A stretch of 64,000 nucleotides of DNA from Mycobacterium lepromatosis. GTDB taxonomy: Bacteria > Actinomycetota > Actinomycetes > Mycobacteriales > Mycobacteriaceae. The position numbers were made by a program, and so were the translations under genes. Shown here in pieces: positions 30,960 to 44,070 of the stretch. Every line of letters starts with the position of its first letter. Positions within the stretch are counted from its first letter, which is position 1. Under the pieces are notes generated by a model. The model had not been told where the DNA came from and did no database searches. It saw only the letters and a list, made by a program, of their open reading frames with translations. The stretch is taken from assembly GCF_000975265.2 (NCBI RefSeq), contig NZ_CP083405.1:186001-250000 (forward strand). The letters are read 5' to 3'.

Positions 30960-31457
30960 AGAAAGTCATCGATTTCGAACCAGTCGGCGACATATGGGCA
31001 ACATGCTCGGTGCAAAGCTTTCTGCCCGTGTCGCGCACCGCGATCTTATCGCTTGACATCGATAGCGATGAACGCATCGCAGGCATGAAAACAGCCCCAG
31101 GCAGTTGATGACTACCACTTTTGCCGCGAATTCTGTTGTGAAGTTGGTGACTTGGTCGATGCGGTACCAACAGGTGGTGTTGACCACGATGTTGGGCACG
31201 CTGGCCTCAGCGTGGGTGTGATCACGCAAGGCATCGCCATATTCTGGGTATCGACTTGGTGCGGGTCGGCGACATCTATTGGCAGCGCGGTGATCGGCTC
31301 GGGCTGCTGATCCGCGGTGGCCGTCGCCGCAGCCTCGTCGAGATTGGCAGCCACGACCCGGCTGCCCTGTGCGGCGAACGCCAGCGCTATTGTCTTGCCG
31401 ATAGCCGATCCTGCGCCGGTCGCCCCCTCCAATCGTGCGTGCGAATCGGTGCTTCAT
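30960..31457 (-). pseudogene. Short-chain dehydrogenase/reductase relic
   Basis: On the minus strand, EGATGAGSAIGKTIALAFAA (the SDR TGxxxGxG cofactor motif) leads to QGSRVVAANLDEAAATA and PITALPIDVADPHQ. Another frame then gives VPNIVVNTTCWYRIDQVTNF (the NNAG position) and EFAAKVVVINCLGLFSC. The catalytic YxxxK region is missing, and the sequence runs into the ndhA remnant. The text resembles acyl-CoA- or cyclohexanecarboxyl-type SDRs but the substrate is unknown. The join with the ndhA tail shows that a deletion removed the end of one gene and the start of the other. Confidence 0.75.
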
Positions 31458-31516
31458 GGCGGGCTAATCTAGATTCACCACCGCGGCGTGGTCAAAGAGT
31501 CGCGTAATCTTGCCGC

Positions 31517-31888
31517 ATGCAACCGAGGCGCTCCCTGGCATGGCTAGCTACCGACATCGTTGCCGTGTTGGTGTTCTGCGCTGTCGGGCGCTGCAGTCAT
31601 GCCGAAGGCCTCACCGTCACCGGCGTTGCGGCTACTTTGTGGCCGTTTCTTACCGGAACGGTTATCGGGTGGCTGGTGTCTCGTGGCTGGCAGCGGCCCA
31701 CGGCTGTCTTTCCCACCGGCGTCGTTGTCTGGCTGTGCACCGTGGTGGCCGGCATGGCGTTGCGCAAAGTTAGTTCCGCGGGTGCCGCCGTGAATTTCAT
31801 GGCAGTAGCCGCGCCGGCTACCGCGGCATTGTTCCTTGGTTGGCGTGCTGCCGTTGGCCTGATCCTGAGGCATCACTCAGCGCGTTAG
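31517..31888 (+). CDS. DUF3054 membrane protein
   Basis: A 123-residue protein with four predicted membrane helices. The segments WLATDIVAVLVFCAVGRCSHAEG, WPFLTGTVIGWLVSRGW, and FMAVAAPATAALFLGWRA follow the DUF3054 pattern. The function of the family is unknown. It starts at ATG 31517 and ends overlapping, tail to tail, the 3' end of the metallo-beta-lactamase-fold gene by about 12 bp. The frame is intact and typical of a kept gene. Confidence 0.75.
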   Translation: MQPRRSLAWLATDIVAVLVFCAVGRCSHAEGLTVTGVAATLWPFLTGTVIGWLVSRGWQRPTAVFPTGVVVWLCTVVAGMALRKVSSAGAAVNFMAVAAPATAALFLGWRAAVGLILRHHSAR

Positions 31889-32633
31889 CGCTCCGGCTTG
31901 TTTCAACGCCGCTTCCGTGGCCTCGCGGATGGGACCGCGCCATAGCCCGTCGTGGCCGGGCGCCAGGATGTGAGTTTCCAGAAGGCCCAGTGCGTCTAGG
32001 CTGCGCAGACACTGCTGCTGGCTATGGGCTGAACACCGTCGTCAGTAGCTGCGGTCCACGGTGACGTAGCAGCGCATGGCCGGTTATGAGTGCGTCACCA
32101 CTGATCAGCATGCCGTCGACGACATACGAGCAATGCCCGCCGGTATGCCCCGGAGTGAAAATAGCCATCGGGTGACCCGGTACCCCGGCGGCCGTCTCCG
32201 CAGTTAGTGGCTGGGCAGTCAGGATACCGTCGCGGATCAGGCCGCCACTACGAAGTACGTGAACGGACCAGATCGCCCACCGGGGTTGCCACATGCGCAT
32301 CGCGATATTGAGGAGCGGGACCTGTTCTAAGTACTTCCGTTTGGTGTGTCCGACTTCGTCGGCATGGCAATACACTGGAGTATGGTGTTTACTGGCGAAC
32401 CAGATTGCTGAACCCATATGGTCGATGTGCGCGTGGGTTAACAGAATGGCACGCACGTCGGCAGCCTCATAGCCAAGCTGGCGCAGCGAAGCCAACACGT
32501 CGTCGCGGTCGCCGGGATAGCCGGCGTCGATCAACGTGACGCCAGTGTTATCGGCAGTCAGCGCCCAGTTCGCCGCGCTGCCATGAGCAAAATGCACCGA
32601 GTCGGTGACCTGGAAGAGAGTCACCGTTGCCAT
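31877..32633 (-). pseudogene. Metallo-beta-lactamase-fold hydrolase with late frameshift (Rv0406c-like)
   Basis: From ATG 32633 the first ~200 residues are intact and carry the metal motif LTHAHIDHMG (HxHxDH), a later GHTGGH, and SGDALITG, so the active-site half is complete. The frame then ends at a stop (complement of 32022-32024). The usual C-terminus continues in another frame as QQCLRSLDALGLLETHILAPGH (cut here at 22 residues of the original text) and reaches a stop at 31877-31879. A single indel near 32030 explains this. A 203-residue truncated protein might still fold. It is divergent from fgd1, as in M. tuberculosis. Confidence 0.7.
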
Positions 32634-32719
32634 GTCGGAGAGTCTAAGTCTGATGCGTGGCTACCTGCTGCGCCCGGCTCGGTTGCGCTTGCGATCGTCA
32701 CCAGGAGTAGAAAGAACGA

Positions 32720-33730
32720 GTGGCTGAATTGAGACTTGGATACAAGGCGTCAGCTGAACAATTCGCGCCGCGTGAACTAGTCGAACTCGGGGTTGCCGCC
32801 GAAGCTCACGGGATGGACAGCGTCACCGTCAGCGATCATTTCCAGCCGTGGCGCCACCAGGGTGGGCACGCGTCATTCTCATTGTCGTGGATGGCTGCAG
32901 TCGGTGAACGCACTAACCGGATTCTGCTGGGTACTTCGGTACTTACCCCAACGTTTCGCTACAACCCTGCCGTTATCGGGCAGGCCTTCGCCACCATGGG
33001 CTGCCTCTATCCGAACCGGGTCTTTCTCGGAGTTGGCACTGGTGAAGCGCTGAATGAGATCGCCACCGGGTATCAGGGTGCTTGGCCGGAGTTCAAGGAG
33101 CGGTTCGCCCGGCTGCGTGAATCCGTGCGGCTGATGCGGGAGCTGTGGCGTGGTGACCGTGTCGACTTCGATGGCGACTATTACCAACTCAAAAGTGCGT
33201 CGATTTACGACGTACCCGAAGGCGGTGTGCCAATCTACATTGCCGCGGGCGGCCCGGAGGTGGCCAAATATGCCGGCCGCGCCGGCGATGGTTTCGTCTG
33301 CACCTCCGGCAAGGGGGAGGAGTTGTACACCGAAAAGCTGATGCCTGCTATCCTAGAAGGGGCAGCAGTGGCTGGCAGAGATGCCGACGACATCGACAAG
33401 ATGATCGAAATCAAGATGTCTTATGATCCCGATCCCGAGCTGGCCCTGTCCAACATCCGGTTCTGGGCGCCGCTATCGCTGGCCGCCGAGCAGAAGCACA
33501 GCATTGACGACCCGATCGAGATGGAGAAGGTCGCCGACGCACTGCCGATTGAGCAGGTTGCCAAGCGTTGGATCGTGGTGTCGGATCCTGATGAAGCCGT
33601 AGCAAGGGTTGGCCAATACGTGACGTGGGGCCTTAACCATCTGGTGTTTCATGCGCCCGGCCATGACCAGCGTCGGTTTCTCGAGTTGTTTGAGAAAGAC
33701 CTGGCGCCCCGGCTGCGGCAGCTGGGCTGA
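32720..33730 (+). CDS. fgd1: F420-dependent glucose-6-phosphate dehydrogenase
   Basis: A 336-residue member of the bacterial luciferase-like F420 superfamily. It oxidises glucose 6-phosphate to 6-phosphogluconolactone while reducing coenzyme F420 and is the main source of reduced F420 in mycobacteria. The TIM-barrel motifs [36 protein letters not shown] and [13 protein letters not shown] are all present. The GTG start at 32720 follows an AGGAG box. The frame is fully intact. Downstream lie only the pta/ackA remnants, so the usual fgd1-pta-ackA arrangement has lost its last two genes. Confidence 0.97.
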   Translation: MAELRLGYKASAEQFAPRELVELGVAAEAHGMDSVTVSDHFQPWRHQGGHASFSLSWMAAVGERTNRILLGTSVLTPTFRYNPAVIGQAFATMGCLYPNRVFLGVGTGEALNEIATGYQGAWPEFKERFARLRESVRLMRELWRGDRVDFDGDYYQLKSASIYDVPEGGVPIYIAAGGPEVAKYAGRAGDGFVCTSGKGEELYTEKLMPAILEGAAVAGRDADDIDKMIEIKMSYDPDPELALSNIRFWAPLSLAAEQKHSIDDPIEMEKVADALPIEQVAKRWIVVSDPDEAVARVGQYVTWGLNHLVFHAPGHDQRRFLELFEKDLAPRLRQLG

Positions 33731-33754
33731 AGGCGAGCGGGCACCTAATCCTGT

Positions 33755-34830
33755 GACCTGCCTCGCCGCACCCAAACTGGTGTCCGTCAAGGCGACGATC
33801 GCAATGAATCAGTGTCAGTTGACGATCCTGGGGCCTACGTGCGCACCACAATCGCCAAAGTGGGCATGTTTCAGCCGATCACTCGGATCGATGACGCACG
33901 CTATTTACGTCCTGGAACTACTATTGGCTCACACCACCGCGAGCTTACTCTATTAGCAGGTGCTCCGGCGTTACCTACCGGCAGTATCACGCGACGGTCG
34001 AGGCATGCGACGCTGTCGTGATTGTCAGCAACCGCTTACCTTGACTTGGGAGTGGGATCGATTTCGTGGCCGGTCAATGTACGCATCGTGGTCAACCAAG
34101 GCGCGCCTGTTCTGTTCGCGGTGAGTGCCAATGCCCACAGCCCCGACGACCTCGTCGGTGTTGTCGGTGTGTGCCTAAGGGACTGTCCGCCCAGCGTGCC
34201 CACGCCTCGATGGTGGTGGCCCATCGGTACAACTTGAGGACGTGCTCGAGGCACTGCGCGTGTTTGCCCCGCCTAGCTATCTATATGCCGCACAACACGT
34301 TATTGCTGGCGGTCCCGATCGTTATCGAACTGAAGATGGCCGTAACCGGGAAGCCAATTAGCGGTGACGTGCCTCTGTGGGATCGCGCGGTTACCGACGT
34401 GTTAATCGCCAGGGTAACCCGCCGACCATGTTGCCGGAACGGCAGCGTGACGGGATGGTGGTAATTACACCCGGTGACTGCTCTGATGTGGTGCTTGCCA
34501 TAACCAGTTCCCATTTCGCCGAAGGGTTTCCGGAGTTTTCGTGCATCATCTTAAACGGTGAGTTCGAACTGCAGCCATTGATCGTGTAGCTGATTCGGGA
34601 CTGCGGGCTGCGGTTGCCGATCATCATCACCCACCTTGGGTACCTACGAGAGGGCCAGGGTAGCCGTCTCGACTCGCAACCGGCTCAAGGCAACCGCGCA
34701 GCGCAAGACTGATCGGCACTGGCACCGATGGACCGTCCACGTTGATGGCGCAGACCTGTTGACCCAGTTTGCCATCTCGATCCCGCCCGCTGCCATACTG
34801 CCGATGGTCACCTATTGCTTGCAGTAGCAA
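33755..34830 (+). pseudogene. pta: Phosphate acetyltransferase relic, N-terminal half only
   Basis: Fragments in changing frames match the P-loop and DRTGG regulatory domains of actinobacterial Pta. These include KVGMFQPITRI-type text, YVLELLLAHTTASLLY, the QGAPVLFAVSANAHSPDDL region, GMVVITPGDCSDVVLAITSS with EGFPEFSCIILNG, and LTQFAISIPPAAILPMVTY. The catalytic PTA_PTB half (about 300 residues) is absent: at about 34830-34860 the text changes abruptly to AckA. The order fgd1-pta-ackA-pknG is that of M. tuberculosis Rv0407-Rv0410c. Pta and AckA interconvert acetyl-CoA and acetate. Confidence 0.85.
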
Positions 34831-34854
34831 GCTCAATCAGGTGTTGACCTACAG

Positions 34855-35872
34855 AACTGCAGGCTGGTGACGGTCGGGCATCGGGTGGTTTACGACGGCA
34901 ACGCGTTCCACCATCCGACACTGTTGAATGGTGCGCTTGTCGTTGAGATTAAAAAGTCGTCCCATTTGGCTACGCTGCATAAGACGTCTGTGGTGAAAGA
35001 AATCGAAGTGACACGGAAGTTGCCGCCCAGCATTCCGCGTATCACGATGTTCGCCAACGTTTTCTTTCATGATCTATAACCAGTGGTTGCGACCTACGCC
35101 ATTGATCGTCGGCTGGCTGAGCGATAGTAGATTCGCTGCTATGGATTTCATGGCCCGTTGTATCAATACGTAAGCAAGCAGGTCACCGCTGTCCTGGACA
35201 GATCATACTACAGTCTTAATCAAATTGTGTTGAAACTTACGGTACCTTGGCCTAGGAGAGATCGCTGTCAGTCGGCTGCTCGATGCGTCCATGGTCCTAT
35301 CTCCGCTGGAGGATTTGATTATTATCACTCGCAGTGATGCATATAGATTCCAGCGTCATCAGCTACTTGTGGCGCGTCGGTTCAATCGGTTTGTCGATGA
35401 GATCGAGTACATGCCCAATCACCGGTCGGTGCCGGCGTGCTGGCCGGAGAGCACTATTTGCTCGGCTACACACGATGATAGAATCACGTTACAGATCAGC
35501 ATAATTGACGTACGGCATGTTTATCATAGCACCGGTTATGTAAGTACATCGGAACCGATCTTGCGACGCTGGAGCACATCCCTGCGGTGAAGCTCACCGC
35601 AGGGATCGGCGAAAATGACGCGCACCTGCGCGGGGATGCGTTGCTCGGCATGGTGGGATTCGGCAGCATGTTGGATTAGGACTGAAATCTATATCAAGGA
35701 ACAAAGCTTGGAGGACTGTGCGCATTGCTCAGGACAGCTCACGATTGCTGTGCTGGTGGTGCCAACCAACGAAAAACTGGCTATCATTCGTGACTGTGGG
35801 CACGTGCTCGCACGTAAGGTGGAATTCCTAATGAGAAGTCTAAGCGTGTTGTTCACGCTGCTCGGCGGATAA
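34855..35872 (+). pseudogene. ackA: Acetate kinase relic, N-terminus deleted
   Basis: Begins abruptly with VTVGHRVVYDGNAFHHPTLLN (family VGHRVVHGG...), without the first ~85 residues and their nucleotide-binding NSGSSS motif. Further pieces follow in other frames: EIEVTRKLPPSIPRITMFAN, SPLEDLIIITRSD, a HRSVPACWPE piece, KLTAGIGENDAHLRGDAL (the TAGIGEN motif), and the C-terminal TIAVLVVPTNEKLAIIRDC. Many stops interrupt them. A single deletion of about 1.1 kb appears to have joined the middle of pta to the middle of ackA. A perfect hairpin lies at 35579-35607. Confidence 0.85.
35579..35607. repeat. Perfect 13-bp inverted repeat in the ackA relic
   Basis: ATCCCTGCGGTGA and TCACCGCAGGGAT flank AGC. 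It covers the codons just before the TAGIGEN motif of the dead ackA gene, where no terminator would be expected. Confidence 0.8.
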
Positions 35873-36745
35873 GACGTTACTTGTACGAGTTGTCGAGTTC
35901 GGTTACTGCGCTGACGGATTCGGCGATCTCGTCGACCAGGAGGCGTCTGGGATCGTCATAAAATGATGAGGAATCTGTGCCGAGGAGTGCCAGTTTCCGC
36001 TCTCGTAGGCGGAGGCATGGTAGCATCGAAGAGTGCAGTGACTTCCATAAGGGTTGGTGGCGCCTCGTTAGGCTTGTCTAGAATGCCTATCTTAGGTAGG
36101 AGGGTAATGCACGACCGCGCCGGTTTTCGTTGAGCTTCACGCTGGCGAGTCGTCGGGTACAGGGGTAGTGCTCGCCGAGCTCAGACGCGATATGCCTGCT
36201 TAGCATCTGGCCAGCGGTCATAGAACCACGTAAAGTGGGGAACTCACTCCTCGTAAGGTCTTAACTAAGAAGCGGACCGGATAGTGACTTTAGCTCATCT
36301 TAGACTAGATCGTCAACGTAAAGGTTTCGAGGAATTCTAAGCCGAAGACCACATGTATATAAGAAGCAAAGTATCGCCAGATTTATTGGGATTTTAATGA
36401 CATATCGAAGTTTGTCATCTCGATAGACGTAAGACTTATCCTACTGTCTAAGTGGACAAATTTAATTGTTAGCAAATCTTCATATGTTCTTTCTTCACTT
36501 TCGTGAAAACTGGAGTAGAAAACTTGGGTACAGGGACTGTGTTGTATGATTTCGACTGCGGAACAGGATTGATGAATTTTTGAGTGTCGCTGACACTACC
36601 TAAAGCCATAATTTTCAACGCAATTCGATAATACTGTTGTCTGTATTCTCCAACTTAGCGCTCCGGTCAATCATCGACTCAAACCATTCAAGCAGTAGTT
36701 TAGTGAAGCGTGTTACCGACACGGATCCACACCACGAAGGAAATA
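35873..36745. other. AT-rich gene-free tract with one coding-like minus-strand remnant
   Basis: About 870 bp with no intact gene, and 36240-36750 is clearly richer in A+T than the window. The first 360 bp on the minus strand read like an eroded protein (AGQMLSRHIASELGEHYPC early, FYDDPRRLLVDEIAES and VTELDNSYK at the end) with two stops. I do not recognise the family. Confidence 0.4.
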
Positions 36746-36749
36746 TTGG

Positions 36750-36950
36750 TTTTTAGGAGGAGTATGTCAGAGAATCCCCCAATCTTTTGTGACGAGCACG
36801 ACGTCGTACTCTATGGCATAGCGCCAGAATGTCGATCTGATACACTGCCCAGTCTGATGTCGTTCGCATGCTCCTAGACGTGACCATGTACAGTGAGCTA
36901 TCTGAGCTTAATACTGGCGGAGGTCGCGTATCGATCAGAAAATACACAGA
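36750..36950 (-). pseudogene. DUF5615 PIN-like toxin relic
   Basis: The minus strand opens with YFLIDTRPPPVL (family MRFLIDAQLPPAL), continues in another frame with HANDIRLGSVSD (family HVHDLGLGSASD), and ends with RYAIEYDVVLVTKDWG (family RYAxxxDAVLVTKDxDF). These are the three conserved blocks of DUF5615, a PIN-like nuclease domain normally encoded after a DUF433 antitoxin, and such an antitoxin relic lies just upstream. Two frameshifts make it dead. Confidence 0.7.
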
Positions 36951-36959
36951 TTACGATCC

Positions 36960-37160
36960 AATCCGGATTGCGTGATCGGCCTGCGCCACCGCATACTGAA
37001 AGTATACTTGATGTCTTCAGCGGTTAGGTGGGAATAGTCTCTACTTCGGATTTCCCTCCGTAAGGAGCGATAATACATCAGCGATGTGCATACGGGTGCC
37101 ATGAATGACTGGACGTTCGTGAGCGATCTTTCGATTGACGACAATAGTATTCAAGCAAGA
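36960..37160 (-). pseudogene. DUF433 antitoxin relic
   Basis: The minus strand reads VNRKIAHERPVIHGTRMHIA then DVLSLLTEG, followed after a frame change by YSHLTAEDIKYTF. The motif GxPVIxGTRxxVxxVLxLLxxG ... DYPHLTxEDIxAxL is the signature of DUF433 (VapB/ParD-like winged helix) antitoxins. Order and spacing to the downstream DUF5615 relic are those of a normal toxin-antitoxin operon. Confidence 0.7.
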
Positions 37161-37772
37161 GCATCCACCATGGATACCGTCAGCCCCGCTGTCGGACAGG
37201 AATATATGAGGTATAAAATTTTCTTCGCGATTCTGGTGCAAAACATGTTGGGATGATGATTTCTCGGCATCACGGACCTCCTTATGTTTCACCACGTTAT
37301 AGCCACTGCTTCTCCCAAGACCGGCACTACACCGATCACAATCACAACTCACCCACCAACACCACCGTGACCTGCCATGAGTGTTATACGCCGTAGCTAA
37401 AATTTTAATAGAGGTGCGAGGTCTGTTTGTGGGTCTCGACGATCTGCAAGATAAGACCCAACAGCCACCTCAGAAACGGCTTAGCCTCCTCATGCATCTA
37501 CACCGCCGACGGACCCCAGAATTGCGCTTGCAGTTCGGTGACCACTTGACTCAACGGCGCAGCAGCTCCGGAAGGCATCCCCCTAACCACCGTCTACTCC
37601 TGAGCTTCTGGAATTAGATGCACGAAAAGTTGCAATCCTACAAGTGGAGTCCTGAGATTACCGAAAACAAGACCTCGCGCCTTAAGAGAGTCCAGTGCGT
37701 GTTGGCACGGTAACTCCACGGTTGGAATCCGTGGCCTAGATGCACGATCCCAGCCTGAAACACTCACTAGAA
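37161..37772. other. Gene-free tract before the pknG 3' end
   Basis: About 600 bp without a callable gene. On the minus strand a patch reading GMPSGAAAPLSQVVTELQAQ looks like old coding sequence but stops soon, and I cannot assign it. The region separates the toxin-antitoxin relic from pknG. Confidence 0.35.
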
Positions 37773-41052
<3,280 letters not shown>

Positions 41053-41053
<1 letters not shown>

Positions 41054-42369
41054 CACCGATACTCCTTCAACCGCGGCCACAGGCCGAGGGCGACCGCGAT
41101 GGCGGCGCCCAGGCTGAGTATTATGCCACCGATTTGAGCACCGGATAACCCACTGTGCGCACTCAGGATGTCTTGGCGCAAGCGAGTGCGGCTTTGGTCC
41201 ACTGTCTTGACTAACTCGTCGTCGAGCTTGTCAAACGCGGGGGGGGAGTCGTCCTCACCGCTACCCAGCGCAACCTTGGTGGCGGCCCGATAGTTACCTA
41301 CCGAGATGTAGGAGTTCATCCGATCATTCGCCTGCTGCCAGCGGACCAGCAGCTGGTCGACGTTTTGCAGGTCTTCCTTGTCTACGGTGTCACTGCGTGA
41401 CAAGTACTGGCCGATCTCTTGGTGCATGGTGGCGATGCGGGTGTAGAACGCTTTCTTTCGGCTTTCGTCATCGCCGTGCCGGATCAGCGACAGCGTCTCG
41501 TCAGCTCGCGCCTGCTGAGCGGTGATCTCGACGTTGGTAACGGTTCTCAGCGACTCGGCCGCGGTGTCTTTGGCGCTGCGACTGGCGGTCGTGGAAATCG
41601 TCAATGCGGTTCCGACCCACATCACCATGACGAGAATGCAGAGCGCGCCCACCACTAGCCCGAGGTTGATTCGACGCCTGGTGCGCCGAGCCAGCCAGCG
41701 GTGGGATAACGCGCCGAAGACCACGGTAGTGGCAACGATGAGAATCACCGGGAGTGGAATTTGAGTGGATGCGGTGGTTTCGCTATCTACCCGGTTCGAC
41801 GTCTCCTGGTACAGTTCTTGTGCTGCGGTCAGGATTGTAGATTGCATCAGCCCCGATGCTTCTGACAGGTACGATGACCCGACCGGGTTGCCTTCCCGGT
41901 TATTGGTGCGGGCGATCTCGATCAACCCGGTGTAGACGGCCAGTTCAGCGTTGATCCGGCCCAGCAATTCCACCAGCCGGGTGTCGGTCAGTCCGCTCGA
42001 CGCCCGGGTTGCCGCCACTGCGGCGTCGGTGATGGCTTGTTCGTAACGCAGCCGGACGGTGCGCGGTTCAGCTTGGGCGATGAATGCGGTTGCCGCTGCG
42101 GCGTCGGCAACTGACAACGTGGTGTAAAGTTTTCCAGCCGCGAACGACAGCGGCTCGGTGTGGCTAAGTACAGTAGTCAGCACATGTTGCCGGTGGTTAA
42201 TGGTTGTCGAAGTAGCGAACGCGCTGAGACCGCCGAGAGCTGCTAAAACGATTCCGATAGTCAAGATGCGGCCCGGTGTGGTCGAGATGAACCACCAGCG
42301 TGGATGAGCTGGTTCACCCGTCGACCGAGACCCTAACGGCTCGGTCGACGGGTGAACCAGCTCAACCAT
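41053..42369 (-). CDS. Membrane sensor protein of the pknG operon (Rv0412c-like, GlnX)
   Basis: A 438-residue membrane protein. A helix at about residues 33-52 (GRILTIGIVLAALGGLSAFA) is followed by a four-helix-type extracytoplasmic domain, two helices in the middle (PLPVILIVATTVVFGAL and NLGLVVGALCILVMVMWVG), a second helical domain, and a last helix near the C-terminus. This tandem sensor layout and its place before glnH and pknG fit GlnX, which relays GlnH binding to PknG. ATG 42369 matches homology (MVELVHPSTEP). The first ~20 codons form a 25-bp perfect inverted repeat, which changes the N-terminal residues relative to M. tuberculosis. Confidence 0.88.
42305..42364. repeat. 25-bp perfect inverted repeat just after a start codon
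   Basis: Two exact 25-nt reverse-complement arms (42305-42329 and 42340-42364) flank a 10-nt loop ACCCTAACGG. The outer arm starts two bases after the ATG (42367-42369) of the GlnX-like gene, so its mRNA would carry a very stable hairpin at codons 2-21. One arm encodes VELVHPSTE, the other STGEPAH. Outer ends read TGAGCTGGTT and AACCAGCTCA. Confidence 0.95.
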
Positions 42370-42589
42370 CACGTCTGTTCCGACCCCATTACTTTCGACA
42401 TTTTTTGTTGGCCGTCTAGAACATCTAGAAGCGAATTCTAGGAGGATGTTGCCGTGGATTGGGGAAGGCGGATCCAATTGGGTCGATTGGGATCGGTATA
42501 GCTCTGTGGTCGTTCTGCCGGTTCGCAGGCACGCATCCGGCGCCGAGCGGGTAGTGCCTGCATATTCCTAGAATGCGCGCCGATCGAAC

Positions 42590-43070
42590 ATGACGGATGG
42601 GTGGTATCCCAAACCCGCGGCGTCCACTACTGGGGCCGGTATGGCGCACCTGGTTTACTGCTCCGAGCACCGCTGCCCGACGGAACCCCCGCGGTGTTAC
42701 TGCAGCATCAGACGTCGTGGAGTCCAAGGCGGTGCTTGGGGTTTGCTTGGGGGCACTCAGAATAGCCACGAGTCTCCCGAGGAGACCGCGGTCCGCGAAG
42801 CTCGCGAAGAAGTCGGTCTCGTTGCGCAGCGACTCGCTGTACGGGTTATGCTGATAAGAGCCGAGGTCTATGTTCTGCATAGTACTACTTGGACTTAATG
42901 ACTTAACTATTACCTTATCTATCCATGGTTGTTGCTTATGCCCGCGGGTTGCTACATAATTGTGCTCAACCGGGAAAGTGCCAAATTGGGCCATGTCGCT
43001 GATTTCGTGGTGGCCGACTTGCCGCTGAATCCCGGGTTGGCTACCAACTGGCAACGGCTGGAGTGATGCC
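42590..43070 (+). pseudogene. mutT3: MutT3 Nudix hydrolase relic
   Basis: The Nudix box survives as GTQNSHESPEETAVREAREE followed by VGL, a perfect GX5EX7REUXEEXGU match. Flanking parts are in other frames: DGTPAVLLQHQTSW before it, and RLAAESRVGYQLATAG-like tail text after it, where the family has LPLHPGFAASWQRL. At least three frameshifts are needed to rebuild the protein. Position between the pknG operon and thiE equals Rv0413 (mutT3) in M. tuberculosis. It would have cleaned oxidised nucleotides. Confidence 0.8.
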
Positions 43071-43208
43071 CCGGTCGACTCGGATGCCAGTTTCGACGAT
43101 CATCGCCGGCAAAGTCTGCCTGGCATCATGGAGATCTAGATGGGAGTCTTCGTATACGGTGTCTGCCGGGTGATGCGGATCAGGCACCCTTGCAGCTGAG
43201 TCACCGGA

Positions 43209-43916
43209 TCAGCTAGTTGCTGGCAGCGCCGAAATGAGTTGTTCAGCTGCGGCTCGGGGGTCGGCAGCCGTGGTGATTGCCCGCACCACGACGATACGGC
43301 GGGCACCGGCATGGAGCACGTCGGGCAGCCGCTGCGCGTCGATCCCGCCGATAGCGAACCACGGTTTGTCTCCGGCGAGTTCGGCGGCGGCTCGCACCAG
43401 CTCAAGGCCCGGAGCCGGGCGGTCCGGTTTGGTTGGGGTAGGCCAACAGGGCCCAACGCAGAAATAGTTGACCAGGCCGGCGTCTAAGGCGGCCGCAGCC
43501 GCGGCAACCTGATTCCGATCATGGGTGGACAGGCCGATCAACGTCTGGCGGCATACGATCTGCCGCGCCACGTCAGGCGGCAGATCACCCTGTCCTAGGT
43601 GCAGCACGTCGGCACCCGCCGCGCGGGCAATATCGGCGCGGTCGTTGACCGCGAACAGGGCGTCGTGCCGTCCCGTCGCGTCGGCGAAGATCTCGCACGC
43701 GGCCAGCGCGTCACGTGCCTCTAGTGGGCCAAACTGCTGTTCACCAACCGAACCCTTGTCGCGCAACTGGACGATGTCCACCCCGCCAGCTAAGGCAGCG
43801 TTGACAAATTGGGCTAAGTCACCGCGTTCACGTCGCGCGTCGGTGCATAGATACAGCCGCGCCTTGGCGAGACGGGTGGACAGACAGATTGCGGGCTGCC
43901 GATGAGGCTCCTGCAC
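43209..43916 (-). CDS. thiE: Thiamine-phosphate synthase
   Basis: A 235-residue TIM-barrel enzyme that joins HMP-pyrophosphate with thiazole phosphate to give thiamine monophosphate. The conserved [39 protein letters not shown], and [13 protein letters not shown] segments and the phosphate-binding WFAIGGID and RRIVVVRAI loops are present. ATG 43916 gives a slightly longer N-terminus than the M. tuberculosis protein; homology starts at [11 protein letters not shown]. It is divergent from thiO, whose leader carries a TPP riboswitch; no riboswitch is seen on the thiE side. Confidence 0.95.
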   Translation of the reverse strand: MQEPHRQPAICLSTRLAKARLYLCTDARRERGDLAQFVNAALAGGVDIVQLRDKGSVGEQQFGPLEARDALAACEIFADATGRHDALFAVNDRADIARAAGADVLHLGQGDLPPDVARQIVCRQTLIGLSTHDRNQVAAAAAALDAGLVNYFCVGPCWPTPTKPDRPAPGLELVRAAAELAGDKPWFAIGGIDAQRLPDVLHAGARRIVVVRAITTAADPRAAAEQLISALPATS

Positions 43917-43944
43917 ACCACGACGTTAGCGTAAGATCCGAAGA

Positions 43945-44066
43945 ACTCAAGTACACGGGAGTCCCGGGGAGTACGAATCTGCGGGGCTGGGAGTGGGCAC
44001 AGCCAGAGCGACTGAACCTGCCCTGACCGTCACACCTGATCCGGGCCATGCCGGCGAAGGGAGGTT
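43945..44066 (+). promoter_or_regulatory. TPP riboswitch upstream of thiO
   Basis: The leader ends with the thi-box core CACACCTGATCCGGGC followed by ATGCCGGCGAAGGGAGG, nearly consensus for the THI element. A GGGAGT/GGGGCTGGGAG-rich 5' half can form P1-P3. The final GGGAGG is also the thiO ribosome site, 6 nt before the ATG, so TPP binding should block translation of thiO-thiS-thiG. Confidence 0.88.
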
Positions 44067-44070
44067 CAAG

